Part shown: one piece after another, positions 24,994-34,089 of the stretch
Layout of the letters: the number at the start of each line of letters is the position of its first letter
Numbering within the stretch: position 1 is the first letter of the stretch
Made by a program: the position numbers and the translations under genes
The notes under the pieces: generated by a model
The model's input: the letters and a program-made list of their open reading frames with translations, nothing else
Database searches by the model: none
Told to the model about the DNA's origin: nothing
Assembly: GCF_030272895.1 (NCBI RefSeq)
Contig: NZ_JALRNF010000013.1
Span: 62,001 to 126,000, forward strand
DNA from: Pseudomonas sp. BGr12
Lineage (GTDB): Bacteria > Pseudomonadota > Gammaproteobacteria > Pseudomonadales > Pseudomonadaceae
Reading direction: 5' to 3'
Length of the DNA stretch: 64,000 nucleotides

Positions 24994-26058
24994 ATGTTCC
25001 GTCCCAAACTGTTGTTCACCAGCCTCGCCGCCCTCGCCCTGGGCGCCTGCTCGCCGCAGGACCCGCAGGCGGTGACTTCCGCCGCCATCGCCAAGCAAGT
25101 GATCCTGCCGACCTACAGCCGCTGGGTCGAAGCCGACCGCCAGCTGGCCGTCAGTGCCCTGGCCTTCTGCGAAGGCAAGGCGGACCTGGCCACCGCCCGT
25201 GCCGATTTCCTGCATGCGCAAAAGGCCTGGGCTGAACTGCAGCCGCTGCTGATCGGCCCGCTGGCCGAAGGCAACCGCGCCTGGCAGGTACAGTTCTGGC
25301 CGGACAAAAAGAACCTGGTCGGCCGCCAGGTCGAGCAACTGGTCAGTGGCGACAAGCCGATCGATGCCGAAAGCCTGGCCAAGTCCAGCGTCGTGGTGCG
25401 CGGCCTGTCCGCTTATGAGTACATCCTGTTCGACAGCAAGCCGGACACCGCCAATGCTGAACAGAAAGCCCGCTACTGCCCGCTGCTGGTGGCCATCGGC
25501 GAACACCAGAAGGCCCTGGCCGAGGACATCCTCAAAGGCTGGAACAGCACCGACGGCATGCTGGCGCAACTGACCAAGTTCCCCAACCAGCGCTATGCCG
25601 ATTCCCACGAGGCCATCGCCGACCTGCTGCGTGCCCAGGTCACCGCCCTGGACACCCTGAAGAAAAAGCTCGGCGCGCCCATGGGCCGCCTGAGCAAGGG
25701 CATCCCGCAACCGCTGCAGGCCGAAGCCTGGCGTAGCCAATCCTCGCTCAAGAGCCTGGAAGCCAGCCTGACTGCCGCGCAAACCGTCTGGGTCGGTGTC
25801 GACAACCAGGGCCTGCGCGGCCTGCTGGGCAAGGACCAGAAGGCCCTGGCCGACAAGATCGATGCCGCCTACGCCAACGCCCTGAAGCTGCTGTCCGCCA
25901 ACCAGAAGCCGTTGGGCGAACTGCTCGACGACGAAGCCGGTCGCCAGCAACTGAACGCCATCTACGACAGCCTCAACGCCGTCCACCGCCTGCATGAAGG
26001 CGATCTGGCCAAGGCATTGGGCATCCAGCTGGGCTTCAACGCCAACGACGGTGACTGA
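24994..26058 (+). CDS. Second imelysin family lipoprotein
   Basis: A 354-aa lipoprotein (lipobox ALGAC, first cysteine followed by SPQD) with the imelysin helical-bundle pattern: ILPTYSRWVEADRQL, AWAELQPLLIGPLAEGNRAWQVQFWPDKKN and RGLSAYEYILFD. The GxHxxE motif of the first imelysin is replaced by LSAYEYILF here, so the metal site differs. AGAGGAG lies eight bases before ATG 24994. A 476-codon frame beginning inside the previous gene is an artefact; the true start is 24994. It lies between the di-heme protein and the DUF1513 protein and is probably part of the same uptake complex. Confidence 0.87.
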   Translation: MFRPKLLFTSLAALALGACSPQDPQAVTSAAIAKQVILPTYSRWVEADRQLAVSALAFCEGKADLATARADFLHAQKAWAELQPLLIGPLAEGNRAWQVQFWPDKKNLVGRQVEQLVSGDKPIDAESLAKSSVVVRGLSAYEYILFDSKPDTANAEQKARYCPLLVAIGEHQKALAEDILKGWNSTDGMLAQLTKFPNQRYADSHEAIADLLRAQVTALDTLKKKLGAPMGRLSKGIPQPLQAEAWRSQSSLKSLEASLTAAQTVWVGVDNQGLRGLLGKDQKALADKIDAAYANALKLLSANQKPLGELLDDEAGRQQLNAIYDSLNAVHRLHEGDLAKALGIQLGFNANDGD

Positions 26059-26060
26059 TC

Positions 26061-27158
26061 ATGTTGCGACGCCAGGCTCTCAAACTCGGTAGCGTCCTGC
26101 TCAGCGCCCTCACCCTGGGCGGCTGGACCCTGTTTCGCGGCAAGGACAGCAGCCCGCTGCTGCTCTCGGCCCGTGACGATGGCGACGGCAAGCACTACGC
26201 GGTCGGCTATCGCCTGGACGGCACCCAGGTGTTCGCCACCCAGGTGGCCCAGCGTTGCCATGACATCATCAATCACCCCGAGCAGCCGATTGCCCTGTTC
26301 GTCGCCCGTCGCCCGGGCACCGAGAGCTACCTGATCGACCTGCGCGATGGCCGCCTGCTGCAGACCATCGCCTCGCAGCCGAACCGGCATTTCTACGGCC
26401 ACGCGGTGATCCACAAGAGCGGCGAATGGCTGTACGCCACCGAGAACGACACTACCGATCCCGGTCGTGGCGTGCTCGGTGTGTACCGCTTCGACTGTGA
26501 GCGCCTGACGCACAGCGGCGAGATTTCCACCCACGGCATCGGCCCGCACCAGGTGTCGTGGATGCCCGACGGCGAGACCCTGGTGGTAGCCAATGGCGGT
26601 ATTCGCACCGAGGCCGAAAGCCGGGTGGAGATGAACCTCGACGCCATGCAGCCAAGCCTGGTGCTGATGCAGCGCGACGGCACCCTGCTGAGCAAGGAAG
26701 CCCTGCCCCAGCAGATGAACAGCGTGCGTCACCTGGCGATTGCCAGCGACGGCACCATCGTCGCCGGCCAGCAGTTCATGGGCAACGGCGATGAAACCGC
26801 CGAGCTGATTGCCATCAAGCGGCCGGGCCAGCCCTTCGCAGCCTTCCCGGTGCCGGAGCAGCAGTTGCTGTCGATGGCCAACTACACCGCCAGCGTGGCT
26901 ATTCACAGTGAGCTGCGCCTGGTCGCCCTGACCGCTCCGCGGGCCAACCGCCTGTTCATCTGGGACCTGGACACGGCCCAGGTAAAACTTGATGCGCCGA
27001 TGCCCGATTGCGCCGGCGTGGGTGCGGTGGCCGATGGCTTCGTGGTCACGTCTGGACAGGGTCGCTGCCGGCTCTACGACTGCCGCAAGGGCGAGCTGGT
27101 CGGCCAGCCGCTGCAACTGCCTTCCGGGCTTTGGGACAACCACCTGCACCTGGTCTGA
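26061..27158 (+). CDS. DUF1513 beta-propeller-like protein
   Basis: A 365-aa exported protein starting two bases after the imelysin stop, so translation is coupled. The N-terminus MLRRQALKLGSVLLSALTLGG has twin arginines before a hydrophobic stretch and may be a Tat signal. The body has regularly spaced blade-like segments (DLRDGRLLQTI; LYATENDTTDPGRGVLGVYR; GIGPHQVSWMPDGETLVVANGGIRTE; GQGRCRLYDCRKGEL), as in DUF1513 proteins of the imelysin loci. Function is unknown; co-occurrence suggests iron acquisition. Repeat element copy 2 begins five bases after its stop. Confidence 0.85.
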   Translation: MLRRQALKLGSVLLSALTLGGWTLFRGKDSSPLLLSARDDGDGKHYAVGYRLDGTQVFATQVAQRCHDIINHPEQPIALFVARRPGTESYLIDLRDGRLLQTIASQPNRHFYGHAVIHKSGEWLYATENDTTDPGRGVLGVYRFDCERLTHSGEISTHGIGPHQVSWMPDGETLVVANGGIRTEAESRVEMNLDAMQPSLVLMQRDGTLLSKEALPQQMNSVRHLAIASDGTIVAGQQFMGNGDETAELIAIKRPGQPFAAFPVPEQQLLSMANYTASVAIHSELRLVALTAPRANRLFIWDLDTAQVKLDAPMPDCAGVGAVADGFVVTSGQGRCRLYDCRKGELVGQPLQLPSGLWDNHLHLV

Positions 27159-27162
27159 GCAT

Positions 27163-27932
27163 AAGGTTCTTCACGGAACCCGGGGGTTATGGTCCTTGGG
27201 CTTGGGTGCTGAGGCGGCGAGCTTATCCATTCCATGCGGCGATGCTGCCGGCCCCTTCCGCCCTTACGGCGGGTCCCTTTTGTCTTGGCAAAAGGAACCA
27301 AAACCGCTCGCTCCTGCATACGGCCCTACGCTGCGCTCCGGGTTCCCTCGCTACGGTGTCTTCCAGGGGCTGCGCGGCCTACGACTTGCTTCGCCAAGTC
27401 TACGGCTCGCGTTCTTCGGCTACGCCGAAGGGTGCTACGCACCCGCCCCCTCCAGACACCTACGCTCGGCCTCCTGAAGTCGCGAAGTTACGGGTGGTGC
27501 CTGTGCTGGCGCATCTTCGAAGGCAGAGGTTGGCGCAGCCTGGCTGACGCCATCGCGGGGCAAGCCCGCTCCTACCCTTGCTCCTCATGCGCGTTGTTAC
27601 AGGCGCCGCAGAATGCGACTTCAGGAGGCCGAGTGGAGGTGCCTGCAGGGGCCGTGCGCAGCACCTTCGGCGTCAGCCGAAGAACGCGAGCCGTAGACTT
27701 GGCGTAGCAAGTCGTAGGCCGCGTGGCCCCGGAGGGCGCCGGAGCGAGGGGACCCGGAGCGCAGCGCAGGGCCGGATGCAGGAGCAAGCGGTTTTGCCTA
27801 CTTTTCCCAAGAGAAAAGTAGGCCGCCGTAAAGGCGGAAGGGGCCGGCAGCGTCACCACATCGAATGGATAAGCTCACAACCTCAATACCCAAGCCCAAG
27901 GACCATCCCCCCTCAGGACCCCGTGAATAACC
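27163..27932. repeat. Long inverted-repeat element, copy 2
   Basis: Arms of about 300 bp run from 27163 to about 27485 and from about 27608 to 27932 and are near-complementary over their length. Outer tips are GGTTCTTCACGG and CCGTGAATAACC; then ATGGTCCTTGGGCTTGGG and its mirror; GAGCTTATCCATTC and GAATGGATAAGCTC; the CCGCC..GGCGG palindrome; and inner CGGCCTCCTGAAGTCGC and its mirror. The spacer holds a single REP (27551-27576). Each arm has its own small hairpin (around 27272-27299 and 27794-27821). Copy 3 at 57166 has the same organisation, including the spacer. It occupies nearly all of the gap between the DUF1513 gene and the RND pump; the remaining 130 bp (27933-28061) should hold the pump promoter, but I see no definite one. 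Confidence 0.87.
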
Positions 27933-28061
27933 GAAAATAACCTCGGAACACAGGTTCCGGAGTCGGGTCAAACGAGTAATATTCGGCTACTGAGCACGTG
28001 GGCAGGATCGCCCGTCGTCGTGCCAATCGAACGATAAAATTCGACTCCAAGGAACTGGACT

Positions 28062-29213
28062 ATGCTGCGCCGCCGCATGCTCATCATGTTGGGTGTTGTC
28101 CTGCTGCTTGTACTGATGCTGGGGGGCTACAAGGCTTTCTCCATCTACCAGCAGGTGCAGATGTTCTCGGCCCCCAAGCCACCGATCAGCGTGGCGGCGA
28201 CCGAGTCCAGCGAGCGCGTCTGGGAAAACCGCCTGCCGGCGGTCGGCAGTCTCACGGCCCTGCAAGGGGTCGACCTGAGCCTGGAAAGCGCGGGCACGGT
28301 CAAGCGCCTGCAGTTCGAGTCCGGGCAGAAGGTCAGCAAGGGCCAGCCCTTGCTGCAACTGGACAGCGATGTGGAAACCGCCCTGCTCGGCACCGCCCAG
28401 GCCGATCTGGGCCTGGCCCGGGTGGATTTCAGCCGCGGCAGCCAACTGGTCGGTAGCCAGGCGATCTCCCGCGGCGAGTACGACCGTCTGAACGCCCAGT
28501 TCAAGCGCAGCCAGGCGGTGGTCGACCAGCTCAAGGCGGCCCTGGCCAAGAAAAGCATCGAAGCGCCCTTCAGCGGCACCATCGGCATCCGCCAGGTCGA
28601 CGTTGGCGACTACCTGGCCAGCGGCACGGTGATCGCCACCCTGCAGGACCTGAGCAGCCTGTACGTGGACTTCTATGTCGCCGAGCAGCAGATTCCCAGG
28701 CTGAGCATCGGCCAGAAGGTCCTGGCGTCAGTCGCGGCCTATCCCCGGGAGACCTTCCCCGGCACCATCAGCGCCATCAACCCCAAGGTCGACGACAGCA
28801 CCCGCAACGTCTTGGTCCGCGCGACCCTGGGCAACCCTGACGGCAAGTTGCTGCCCGGTATGTTCAGCAGCCTGCAGGTGGTGCTGCCCGATCCACAGCC
28901 GCAGGTCGTGGTGCCGGAAAGCGCCGTGACCTACACCCTGTACGGCAATTCGGTGTACGTGGCCGTGGCGAAAAAGAACGAAGACGGCCAGCCGCAACTC
29001 AATGCCGAGGGCAAGCCGGAACTGATCGCCGAACGCCGCTTCGTCGAGACCGGCGAGCGTCGCGAGGGCCTGGTGGTCATCAGCAAGGGCCTCAAAGCCG
29101 GTGAGCAGGTGGTGACCGCCGGCCAGCTCAAGCTGACCCAGGGCGCTTCCGTCACCCTCACCCCGGACAAGACCCTGCAACCCCAGGCCAATCACACGTC
29201 GCGCGCCAACTGA
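28062..29213 (+). CDS. mexV: RND efflux periplasmic adaptor (membrane fusion) protein
   Basis: A 383-aa adaptor linking the inner-membrane RND pump to an outer-membrane channel. It has an N-terminal signal anchor (LIMLGVVLLLVLMLGGY), the lipoyl/beta-barrel pattern GTVKRLQFESGQKVSKGQPLLQLD, the hairpin segment VDQLKAALAKKSIEAPFSGTIG, and the membrane-proximal domain. There is no lipobox cysteine, so it is membrane-anchored, not lipidated. The permease gene starts 13 bases later. The name follows the MexVW pair at the matching P. aeruginosa position; substrates here are unknown. No outer-membrane factor gene is nearby, so it probably borrows an OprM-type channel. Confidence 0.82.
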   Translation: MLRRRMLIMLGVVLLLVLMLGGYKAFSIYQQVQMFSAPKPPISVAATESSERVWENRLPAVGSLTALQGVDLSLESAGTVKRLQFESGQKVSKGQPLLQLDSDVETALLGTAQADLGLARVDFSRGSQLVGSQAISRGEYDRLNAQFKRSQAVVDQLKAALAKKSIEAPFSGTIGIRQVDVGDYLASGTVIATLQDLSSLYVDFYVAEQQIPRLSIGQKVLASVAAYPRETFPGTISAINPKVDDSTRNVLVRATLGNPDGKLLPGMFSSLQVVLPDPQPQVVVPESAVTYTLYGNSVYVAVAKKNEDGQPQLNAEGKPELIAERRFVETGERREGLVVISKGLKAGEQVVTAGQLKLTQGASVTLTPDKTLQPQANHTSRAN

Positions 29214-29226
29214 TCGAGGACAAGTC

Positions 29227-32200
29227 ATGGCTTTTACCGATCCGTTCATCCGCCGGCCGGTGCTGGCCAGCGTCGTCAGCCTGCTGATCGTGCTGCTGGG
29301 CTTCCAGGCCTGGAGCAAGTTGCCCATCCGCCAGTACCCGCAGATGGAAAACGCCCTGATCACGGTGACCACTGCCTACCCCGGGGCCAATGCCGAAACC
29401 ATCCAGGGCTACATCACCCAGCCCATGCAGCAGAGCCTGGCCAGCGCCGAGGGCATCGACTACATGACCTCGGTGAGCCGGCAGAATTTTTCGGTAATTT
29501 CCGTGTATGCGCGTATCGGCGCCGACAGCGACCGGTTGTTCACCGAACTGCTGGCCAAGGCCAACGAGGTCAAGAACAAGCTGCCCCAGGACGCCGAAGA
29601 CCCGGTGCTGAGCAAGGAGGCCGCCGACGCCTCGGCGCTGATGTACATCAGCTTCTACAGCGACGCGCTGAGCAACCCGCAGATCACCGACTACCTGTCG
29701 CGGGTGATCCAGCCCAAGCTCGCCACCCTGCCCGGCATGGCCGAGGCGGAGATTCTCGGCAACCAGCTGTTTGCCATGCGCTTGTGGCTAGACCCGGTGA
29801 AACTCGCCGGCTACGGCCTGAGCGCCAACGAGGTGACCGAGGCCGTCAGGCGCTACAACTTCCTCTCGGCCGCCGGTGAGGTCAAGGGTGAGTACATCGT
29901 CACCAGTATCAATGCCACCACCGAGCTTAAGAACGCCGAAGCCTTCGCCAACATCCCGCTCAAGACCCGTGGCGACAGCCGGGTGCTGCTGGGTGACGTG
30001 GCACGGGTCGAGATGGGCGCGGAGAACTACGACACAGTCAGCTCGTTCGACGGCATTCCCTCGGTGTACATCGGCATCAAGGCCACGCCGGGGGCCAACC
30101 CGCTGGATGTGATCAAGGAGGTACGCAAGCTGATGCCGGAGCTGGAAAGCCAGCTGCCGCCCAACCTCAAGGCCTCCATCGCCTACGACGCCACCCTGTT
30201 CATCCAGGCCTCCATCGACGAGGTGGTCAAGACCCTGGCCGAGGCAGTGCTGATCGTCATCGTCGTGGTGTTCCTGTTCCTCGGTGCCCTGCGCTCGGTG
30301 CTGATCCCGGTGATCACCATTCCCCTGTCGATGATCGGCGTGCTGTTCTTCATGCAGTTGATGGGCTACTCGCTCAACCTGCTGACCCTGCTGGCGATGG
30401 TGTTGGCCATCGGCTTGGTGGTGGACGATGCGATCGTGGTGGTGGAGAACATCCACCGCCATATCGAGGAAGGCAAGACGCCGTTCGACGCGGCCCTGGA
30501 AGGTGCCAGGGAAATCGCCATGCCGGTGGTATCGATGACCATCACCCTGGCGGCGGTCTATGCCCCCATCGGCTTCCTCGAGGGGCTGACCGGAGCCTTG
30601 TTCAAGGAGTTCGCCCTGACCCTGGCCGGGGCGGTGATCATTTCCGGCATCGTCGCCCTGACCCTGTCACCGATGATGTGCGCCCTGCTCTTGCGCCACG
30701 ACTCGAACCCCACGGGCCTGGCCCATCGCCTGGACATGCTGTTCGATGGCCTGAAGGTGCGCTACCAGAAGCTGTTGCATGCCACCCTCAACACCCGCCC
30801 GGTGGTATTGGTGTTCGCGGTGATCGTGCTGTGCCTGATTCCGGTGTTCCTGATGTTTACCCGCAACGAGCTGGCGCCAGACGAAGACCAGGGCGTGATC
30901 TTCATGATGGCGACCGCGCCACAGCCGACCAACCTCGACTACCTGAGCACCTACACCGACGAGTTCATCGACATCTTCAAGGCGTTTCCCGAGTACTTTT
31001 CCTCGTTCCAGATCAACGGTTTCAACGGTGTGCAGTCCGGCATCGGCGGCTTTTTGCTCAAGCCCTGGGGCGAGCGCGAGCGCACCCAGATGGAGTTGCT
31101 GCCCCTGGTGCAGAAGCGTCTGGAAAGCATCAGCGGCCTGCAGATCTTCGGCTTCAACCTGCCGTCGCTGCCGGGCACCAGCGAGGGCCTGCCGTTCCAG
31201 TTCGTGATCAACACCCCGAACGACTACGAGTCGCTGCTGCAGGTGGCCGAGCGGGTCAAGGAGCGCGCCCAGGCCACGGGCAAGTTCGCCTTCCTCGACA
31301 TCGACCTGGCCTTCGACAAGCCGGAAGTGGTGGTCGATATCGACCGGGCCAAGGCGGCGCAGATGGGCGTGTCCATGGATGCCCTGGGCGGCACCCTGGC
31401 CACCCTGCTCGGCGAGGCGGAGATCAACCGCTTCACCATCGACGGCCGCAGCTACAAGGTCATCGCCCAGGTCGAGCGCTTGTACCGGGACAATCCCGAC
31501 TGGTTGAGCAACTACTACGTGAAGAACCAGCAGGGCCAGATGCTGCCGCTGTCGACCCTGATCACCCTCCACGACCGCGCCCGACCGCGCCAGCTCAATC
31601 AGTTCCAGCAGCTGAACTCGGCGATCATCCAGGGCGTGCCCATGGTCAGCATGGGCGAGGCGCTGGATACCGTGCGCAGCATTGCCCGGGAGGAAGCGCC
31701 GGAAGGCTATGCCTTCGACTACGCCGGTACCGCGCGACAGTACGTGCAGGAGGGTAGCGCGCTGTGGGTGACCTTCGGCCTGGCCCTGGCGATCATCTTC
31801 CTGGTGCTGGCGGCCCAGTTCGAGAGCTTCCGCGATCCGCTGGTAATCCTGGTCACCGTGCCGCTGTCGATCTGCGGGGCGTTGATTCCGCTGTTCCTGG
31901 GGATTTCCAGCATGAATATCTACACCCAGGTGGGCCTGGTGACCCTGATCGGCCTGATCAGCAAGCACGGCATCCTGGTGGTCGAGTTCGCCAACCAGCT
32001 GCGCCTGCAAAAGGGCTTGAGCGCCCGCGAGGCCGTGGAGGAAGCGGCGGCGATTCGCTTGCGTCCGGTGTTGATGACCACGGCGGCGATGGTCTTCGGC
32101 ATGGTGCCGCTGATCCTGGCCACCGGTGCGGGGGCCGTCAGTCGCTTCGACATCGGCACGGTGATCGCCACCGGCATGTCGGTGGGCACCCTGTTCACCC

Positions 32201-32274
32201 TGTTCGTCCTGCCGTGCGTGTATACCCTGCTGGCGCACGCCGAGCTGCCCAGGCCCCAGGCCCAGGAAGCCTGA
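29227..32274 (+). CDS. mexW: RND multidrug efflux permease (HAE1 type)
   Basis: A 1015-aa inner-membrane proton/drug antiporter of the AcrB/MexB superfamily. The N-terminus is FTDPFIRRPVLASVVSLLIVLLG. The first large periplasmic loop carries YPGANAETIQGYITQPMQQSLASAEGIDYM, and the proton-relay helix has the paired aspartates in GLVVDDAIVVVENIHRH. The second half repeats the fold (GLISKHGILVVEFANQL). The length is slightly short of AcrB, as usual for MexW/TriC-like members. Paired with the adaptor upstream; a terminator follows. Confidence 0.87.
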   Translation: MAFTDPFIRRPVLASVVSLLIVLLGFQAWSKLPIRQYPQMENALITVTTAYPGANAETIQGYITQPMQQSLASAEGIDYMTSVSRQNFSVISVYARIGADSDRLFTELLAKANEVKNKLPQDAEDPVLSKEAADASALMYISFYSDALSNPQITDYLSRVIQPKLATLPGMAEAEILGNQLFAMRLWLDPVKLAGYGLSANEVTEAVRRYNFLSAAGEVKGEYIVTSINATTELKNAEAFANIPLKTRGDSRVLLGDVARVEMGAENYDTVSSFDGIPSVYIGIKATPGANPLDVIKEVRKLMPELESQLPPNLKASIAYDATLFIQASIDEVVKTLAEAVLIVIVVVFLFLGALRSVLIPVITIPLSMIGVLFFMQLMGYSLNLLTLLAMVLAIGLVVDDAIVVVENIHRHIEEGKTPFDAALEGAREIAMPVVSMTITLAAVYAPIGFLEGLTGALFKEFALTLAGAVIISGIVALTLSPMMCALLLRHDSNPTGLAHRLDMLFDGLKVRYQKLLHATLNTRPVVLVFAVIVLCLIPVFLMFTRNELAPDEDQGVIFMMATAPQPTNLDYLSTYTDEFIDIFKAFPEYFSSFQINGFNGVQSGIGGFLLKPWGERERTQMELLPLVQKRLESISGLQIFGFNLPSLPGTSEGLPFQFVINTPNDYESLLQVAERVKERAQATGKFAFLDIDLAFDKPEVVVDIDRAKAAQMGVSMDALGGTLATLLGEAEINRFTIDGRSYKVIAQVERLYRDNPDWLSNYYVKNQQGQMLPLSTLITLHDRARPRQLNQFQQLNSAIIQGVPMVSMGEALDTVRSIAREEAPEGYAFDYAGTARQYVQEGSALWVTFGLALAIIFLVLAAQFESFRDPLVILVTVPLSICGALIPLFLGISSMNIYTQVGLVTLIGLISKHGILVVEFANQLRLQKGLSAREAVEEAAAIRLRPVLMTTAAMVFGMVPLILATGAGAVSRFDIGTVIATGMSVGTLFTLFVLPCVYTLLAHAELPRPQAQEA

Positions 32275-32278
32275 AATG

Positions 32279-32307
32279 CAAAAGGCCTCGTTTTCAACGA
32301 GGCCTTC
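32279..32307 (+). terminator. Terminator-like hairpin after the RND pump
   Basis: AAGGCCTCGTT and AACGAGGCCTT pair around a TTC loop, preceded by an A-run and followed by only a short CT tail. It separates the pump operon from the convergent inaA operon. Confidence 0.78.
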
Positions 32308-32329
32308 TGGCGTTACCGACGCTTGAACA

Positions 32330-32557
32330 TCAGCTCTGAGGGCGCAGACCCTGGCTCATGCCGAACAGGAACAGCAACAGGTCCTGGTCGGGCGTGGCCG
32401 TTGTCTGGCTCTTCACTACCCGCGGTGGAGGGCACTGGGCAGCAGAATCAACCTTGCTCAGTACTTGCGGGCGTGGTTCTTCCCAGGCAGCGGCCGCCGC
32501 TGTAGCGACTGCCAGTGCCAGAATCAGAAACAGACCTCGAGCGATTTCTAGTTTCAT
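32330..32557 (-). CDS. Small exported protein, third gene of the ColR-regulated operon
   Basis: A 75-aa protein starting ATG at 32557 and overlapping the inaA stop as TAATG, so it is translationally coupled. It begins with a signal peptide (MKLEIARGLFLILALAVATAAAAA) and has a short mature part with one cysteine (AAQCPPPRVV) and a C-terminal hydrophobic patch (LLLFLFGMSQGL). I do not recognise a family. Its place as last gene after methyltransferase and inaA matches the P. putida ColR operon as I recall it (three genes), suggesting an envelope role. Confidence 0.68.
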   Translation of the reverse strand: MKLEIARGLFLILALAVATAAAAAWEEPRPQVLSKVDSAAQCPPPRVVKSQTTATPDQDLLLFLFGMSQGLRPQS

Positions 32558-33267
32558 TACTCTAAACCTTTGACAGCGCTGCCAAACGCCACCTTGTAAA
32601 AATAGAGCAGCTTTTGCCACTCCGCGTCATTGAATGACGAATGGCGGCGCAATTGCTTCAGGTCGTTGGCGGCCGCCCGCTGGCAGCTGATGCGCCGCCG
32701 ACACTTTTCCAGGTCCAGCAGGGCTACTTCGGCCCGGGCTTCATCGCCTTCACCAATCACCTTGATGAACACGTGTTTGCCGTACAGGCAACCGTGTTGC
32801 CAGTGACCGCGGTGCATGCGCGCCAGGTTTTGGGCCAGGTCTTCCAGCATCCGCTCGTGCAGTACCGCACTGTAGCGTTCCCGTGCGCCATCGGCGTACC
32901 AGCTGTCGCAGTCGACGAAGCCGTCCAGGGCCTTGCTGACCAACAGGGCGCGCCACTGGTGGTCGGCATCGCGTTCGACCCCGCAGTAAACGATATGGGG
33001 CACCCGCACCCCGAGTTGTTCGAAGCTGTTCAGTGCATCATATTCACGCAACACCGTCGGGCGCCCGAACGGATGCAGGAAGCTGCGGTAGATATGGCCG
33101 ATCTGGCGCTTGGAGTAGAGCAACTGACCGCTTTCATCGCTCAGTCGCTGTACTCCGCTTTCCCCGCCTCGACGCTGGTTGGGCTCTTCAACCCATTCAC
33201 CCTGCTGCTGCCAGAAATGATCGAACCGGCTGTTTCCCGTTGCTGATCCTTCGCGCGCTACCGCCAT
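32557..33267 (-). CDS. inaA: InaA/WaaP-type lipopolysaccharide kinase family protein
   Basis: A 236-aa protein of the InaA family within the LPS-kinase (WaaP/KdkA) protein-kinase-like fold. The glycine-rich and lysine region is GQLLYSKRQIGHIYRSFLHPFGRPTVLREY. The catalytic loop resembles NLARMHRGHWQHGCLYGKHVFIK, and ALLDLEKCRRR provides the metal-binding Asp. It probably phosphorylates a sugar of the LPS core, as WapQ-like proteins do; the acceptor is inferred. Six bases separate it from the methyltransferase upstream, and it overlaps the small downstream gene by one base. Confidence 0.86.
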   Translation of the reverse strand: MAVAREGSATGNSRFDHFWQQQGEWVEEPNQRRGGESGVQRLSDESGQLLYSKRQIGHIYRSFLHPFGRPTVLREYDALNSFEQLGVRVPHIVYCGVERDADHQWRALLVSKALDGFVDCDSWYADGARERYSAVLHERMLEDLAQNLARMHRGHWQHGCLYGKHVFIKVIGEGDEARAEVALLDLEKCRRRISCQRAAANDLKQLRRHSSFNDAEWQKLLYFYKVAFGSAVKGLE

Positions 33268-33273
33268 GCCCTG

Positions 33274-33954
33274 CTACCCCTTACGCAATACGTATACTCG
33301 CCACATGGCATAGAACGGCAAGAAGTCCAATCGTTCCTGAATCCGGAAACCGGCAGCCTGGAATTCTTCCTCGACCGTTGCAGCCGGTAACACAAAGCGA
33401 TTCTGGTAACCGACTTCTCCGGTTTTCTCAAAACGGCGTTGTTCGAGCTTCTTGCGCCGCCATGCCTTGAAGTTGCCATCCACCCACAGCGACAGGATAA
33501 CGCTATCGCGCGTAACTCGTTGAAATTCCGAAAGAAGTGTCTTGCGGTGTGCCGCATCGCCAATATGGTGCATCAGGCGCATGCAGAAAATACTGTCTAC
33601 CGAGTTATCAGGCAGATCGATGGCAAAGGCAGAAGTTTGCAAGGTCCGTACCCGCTCGACGATATGCGCCGGCTGGGATTTGGTGGCGGTTTCCAGCATG
33701 GCCTCGGAGTTGTCCGCGCCGATGATCACCCGGTTGGGTTTTTCGGCCAGCAAGGGCCAGAAGCGACCGGCGCCACAAGGCAGGTCCAGCACCAGTCCTG
33801 GCTCGCCGACCAGCGCCAGGGCACGGCGGGCGAGTTGTTCGTCGCGCTGGTGCGACAGGCGACGGGACATCCCGTCCTGGTGCTTGAGGAAGTATTCCTG
33901 GGCGTGCTGCTGGTCGTACTTTTCGGAAAATTCGAGTTTGATGGGGCTACGCAT
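33274..33954 (-). CDS. SAM-dependent methyltransferase, first gene of ColR-regulated operon
   Basis: A 226-aa class I methyltransferase. The SAM-binding motif I is LVLDLPCGAGRFWPLL, motif II VIIGADNSEAMLETA, and DNSVDSIFCMRLMHHIGD is the typical later region. The substrate is unknown, but it heads an operon with an LPS-kinase-like gene, so an LPS or envelope target is plausible. A ColR-consensus site lies 67 bases upstream of the ATG. Located next to colS in the same orientation, but separated by 135 bp containing its own promoter region. Confidence 0.84.
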   Translation of the reverse strand: MRSPIKLEFSEKYDQQHAQEYFLKHQDGMSRRLSHQRDEQLARRALALVGEPGLVLDLPCGAGRFWPLLAEKPNRVIIGADNSEAMLETATKSQPAHIVERVRTLQTSAFAIDLPDNSVDSIFCMRLMHHIGDAAHRKTLLSEFQRVTRDSVILSLWVDGNFKAWRRKKLEQRRFEKTGEVGYQNRFVLPAATVEEEFQAAGFRIQERLDFLPFYAMWRVYVLRKG

Positions 33955-34020
33955 GGTGCATCTCCTGACTCCAATCCCCCCACGATAAGGAGGCGATCGT
34001 TGGCGTCAGGTCATACAAAT

Positions 34021-34036
34021 GTGAAAAATTTGTTAG
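34021..34036 (-). promoter_or_regulatory. ColR binding site, methyltransferase-inaA operon
   Basis: On the minus strand the 16 bases read CTAACAAATTTTTCAC. From memory the P. putida ColR consensus is YYNASNNYTTTTTCAC; only position 8 (A for a pyrimidine) differs. It lies 67 bases before the methyltransferase start. Confidence 0.7.
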
Positions 34037-34089
34037 TACGGGATTTAACGTTACAAGACATTACCAGAGCGGAAGGCCTCCCCTGGCCT

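Noticed and set aside
30667..32238. 523-codon minus-strand frame over the RND permease
   Set aside because: Shadow of the permease gene; unlike any protein family.
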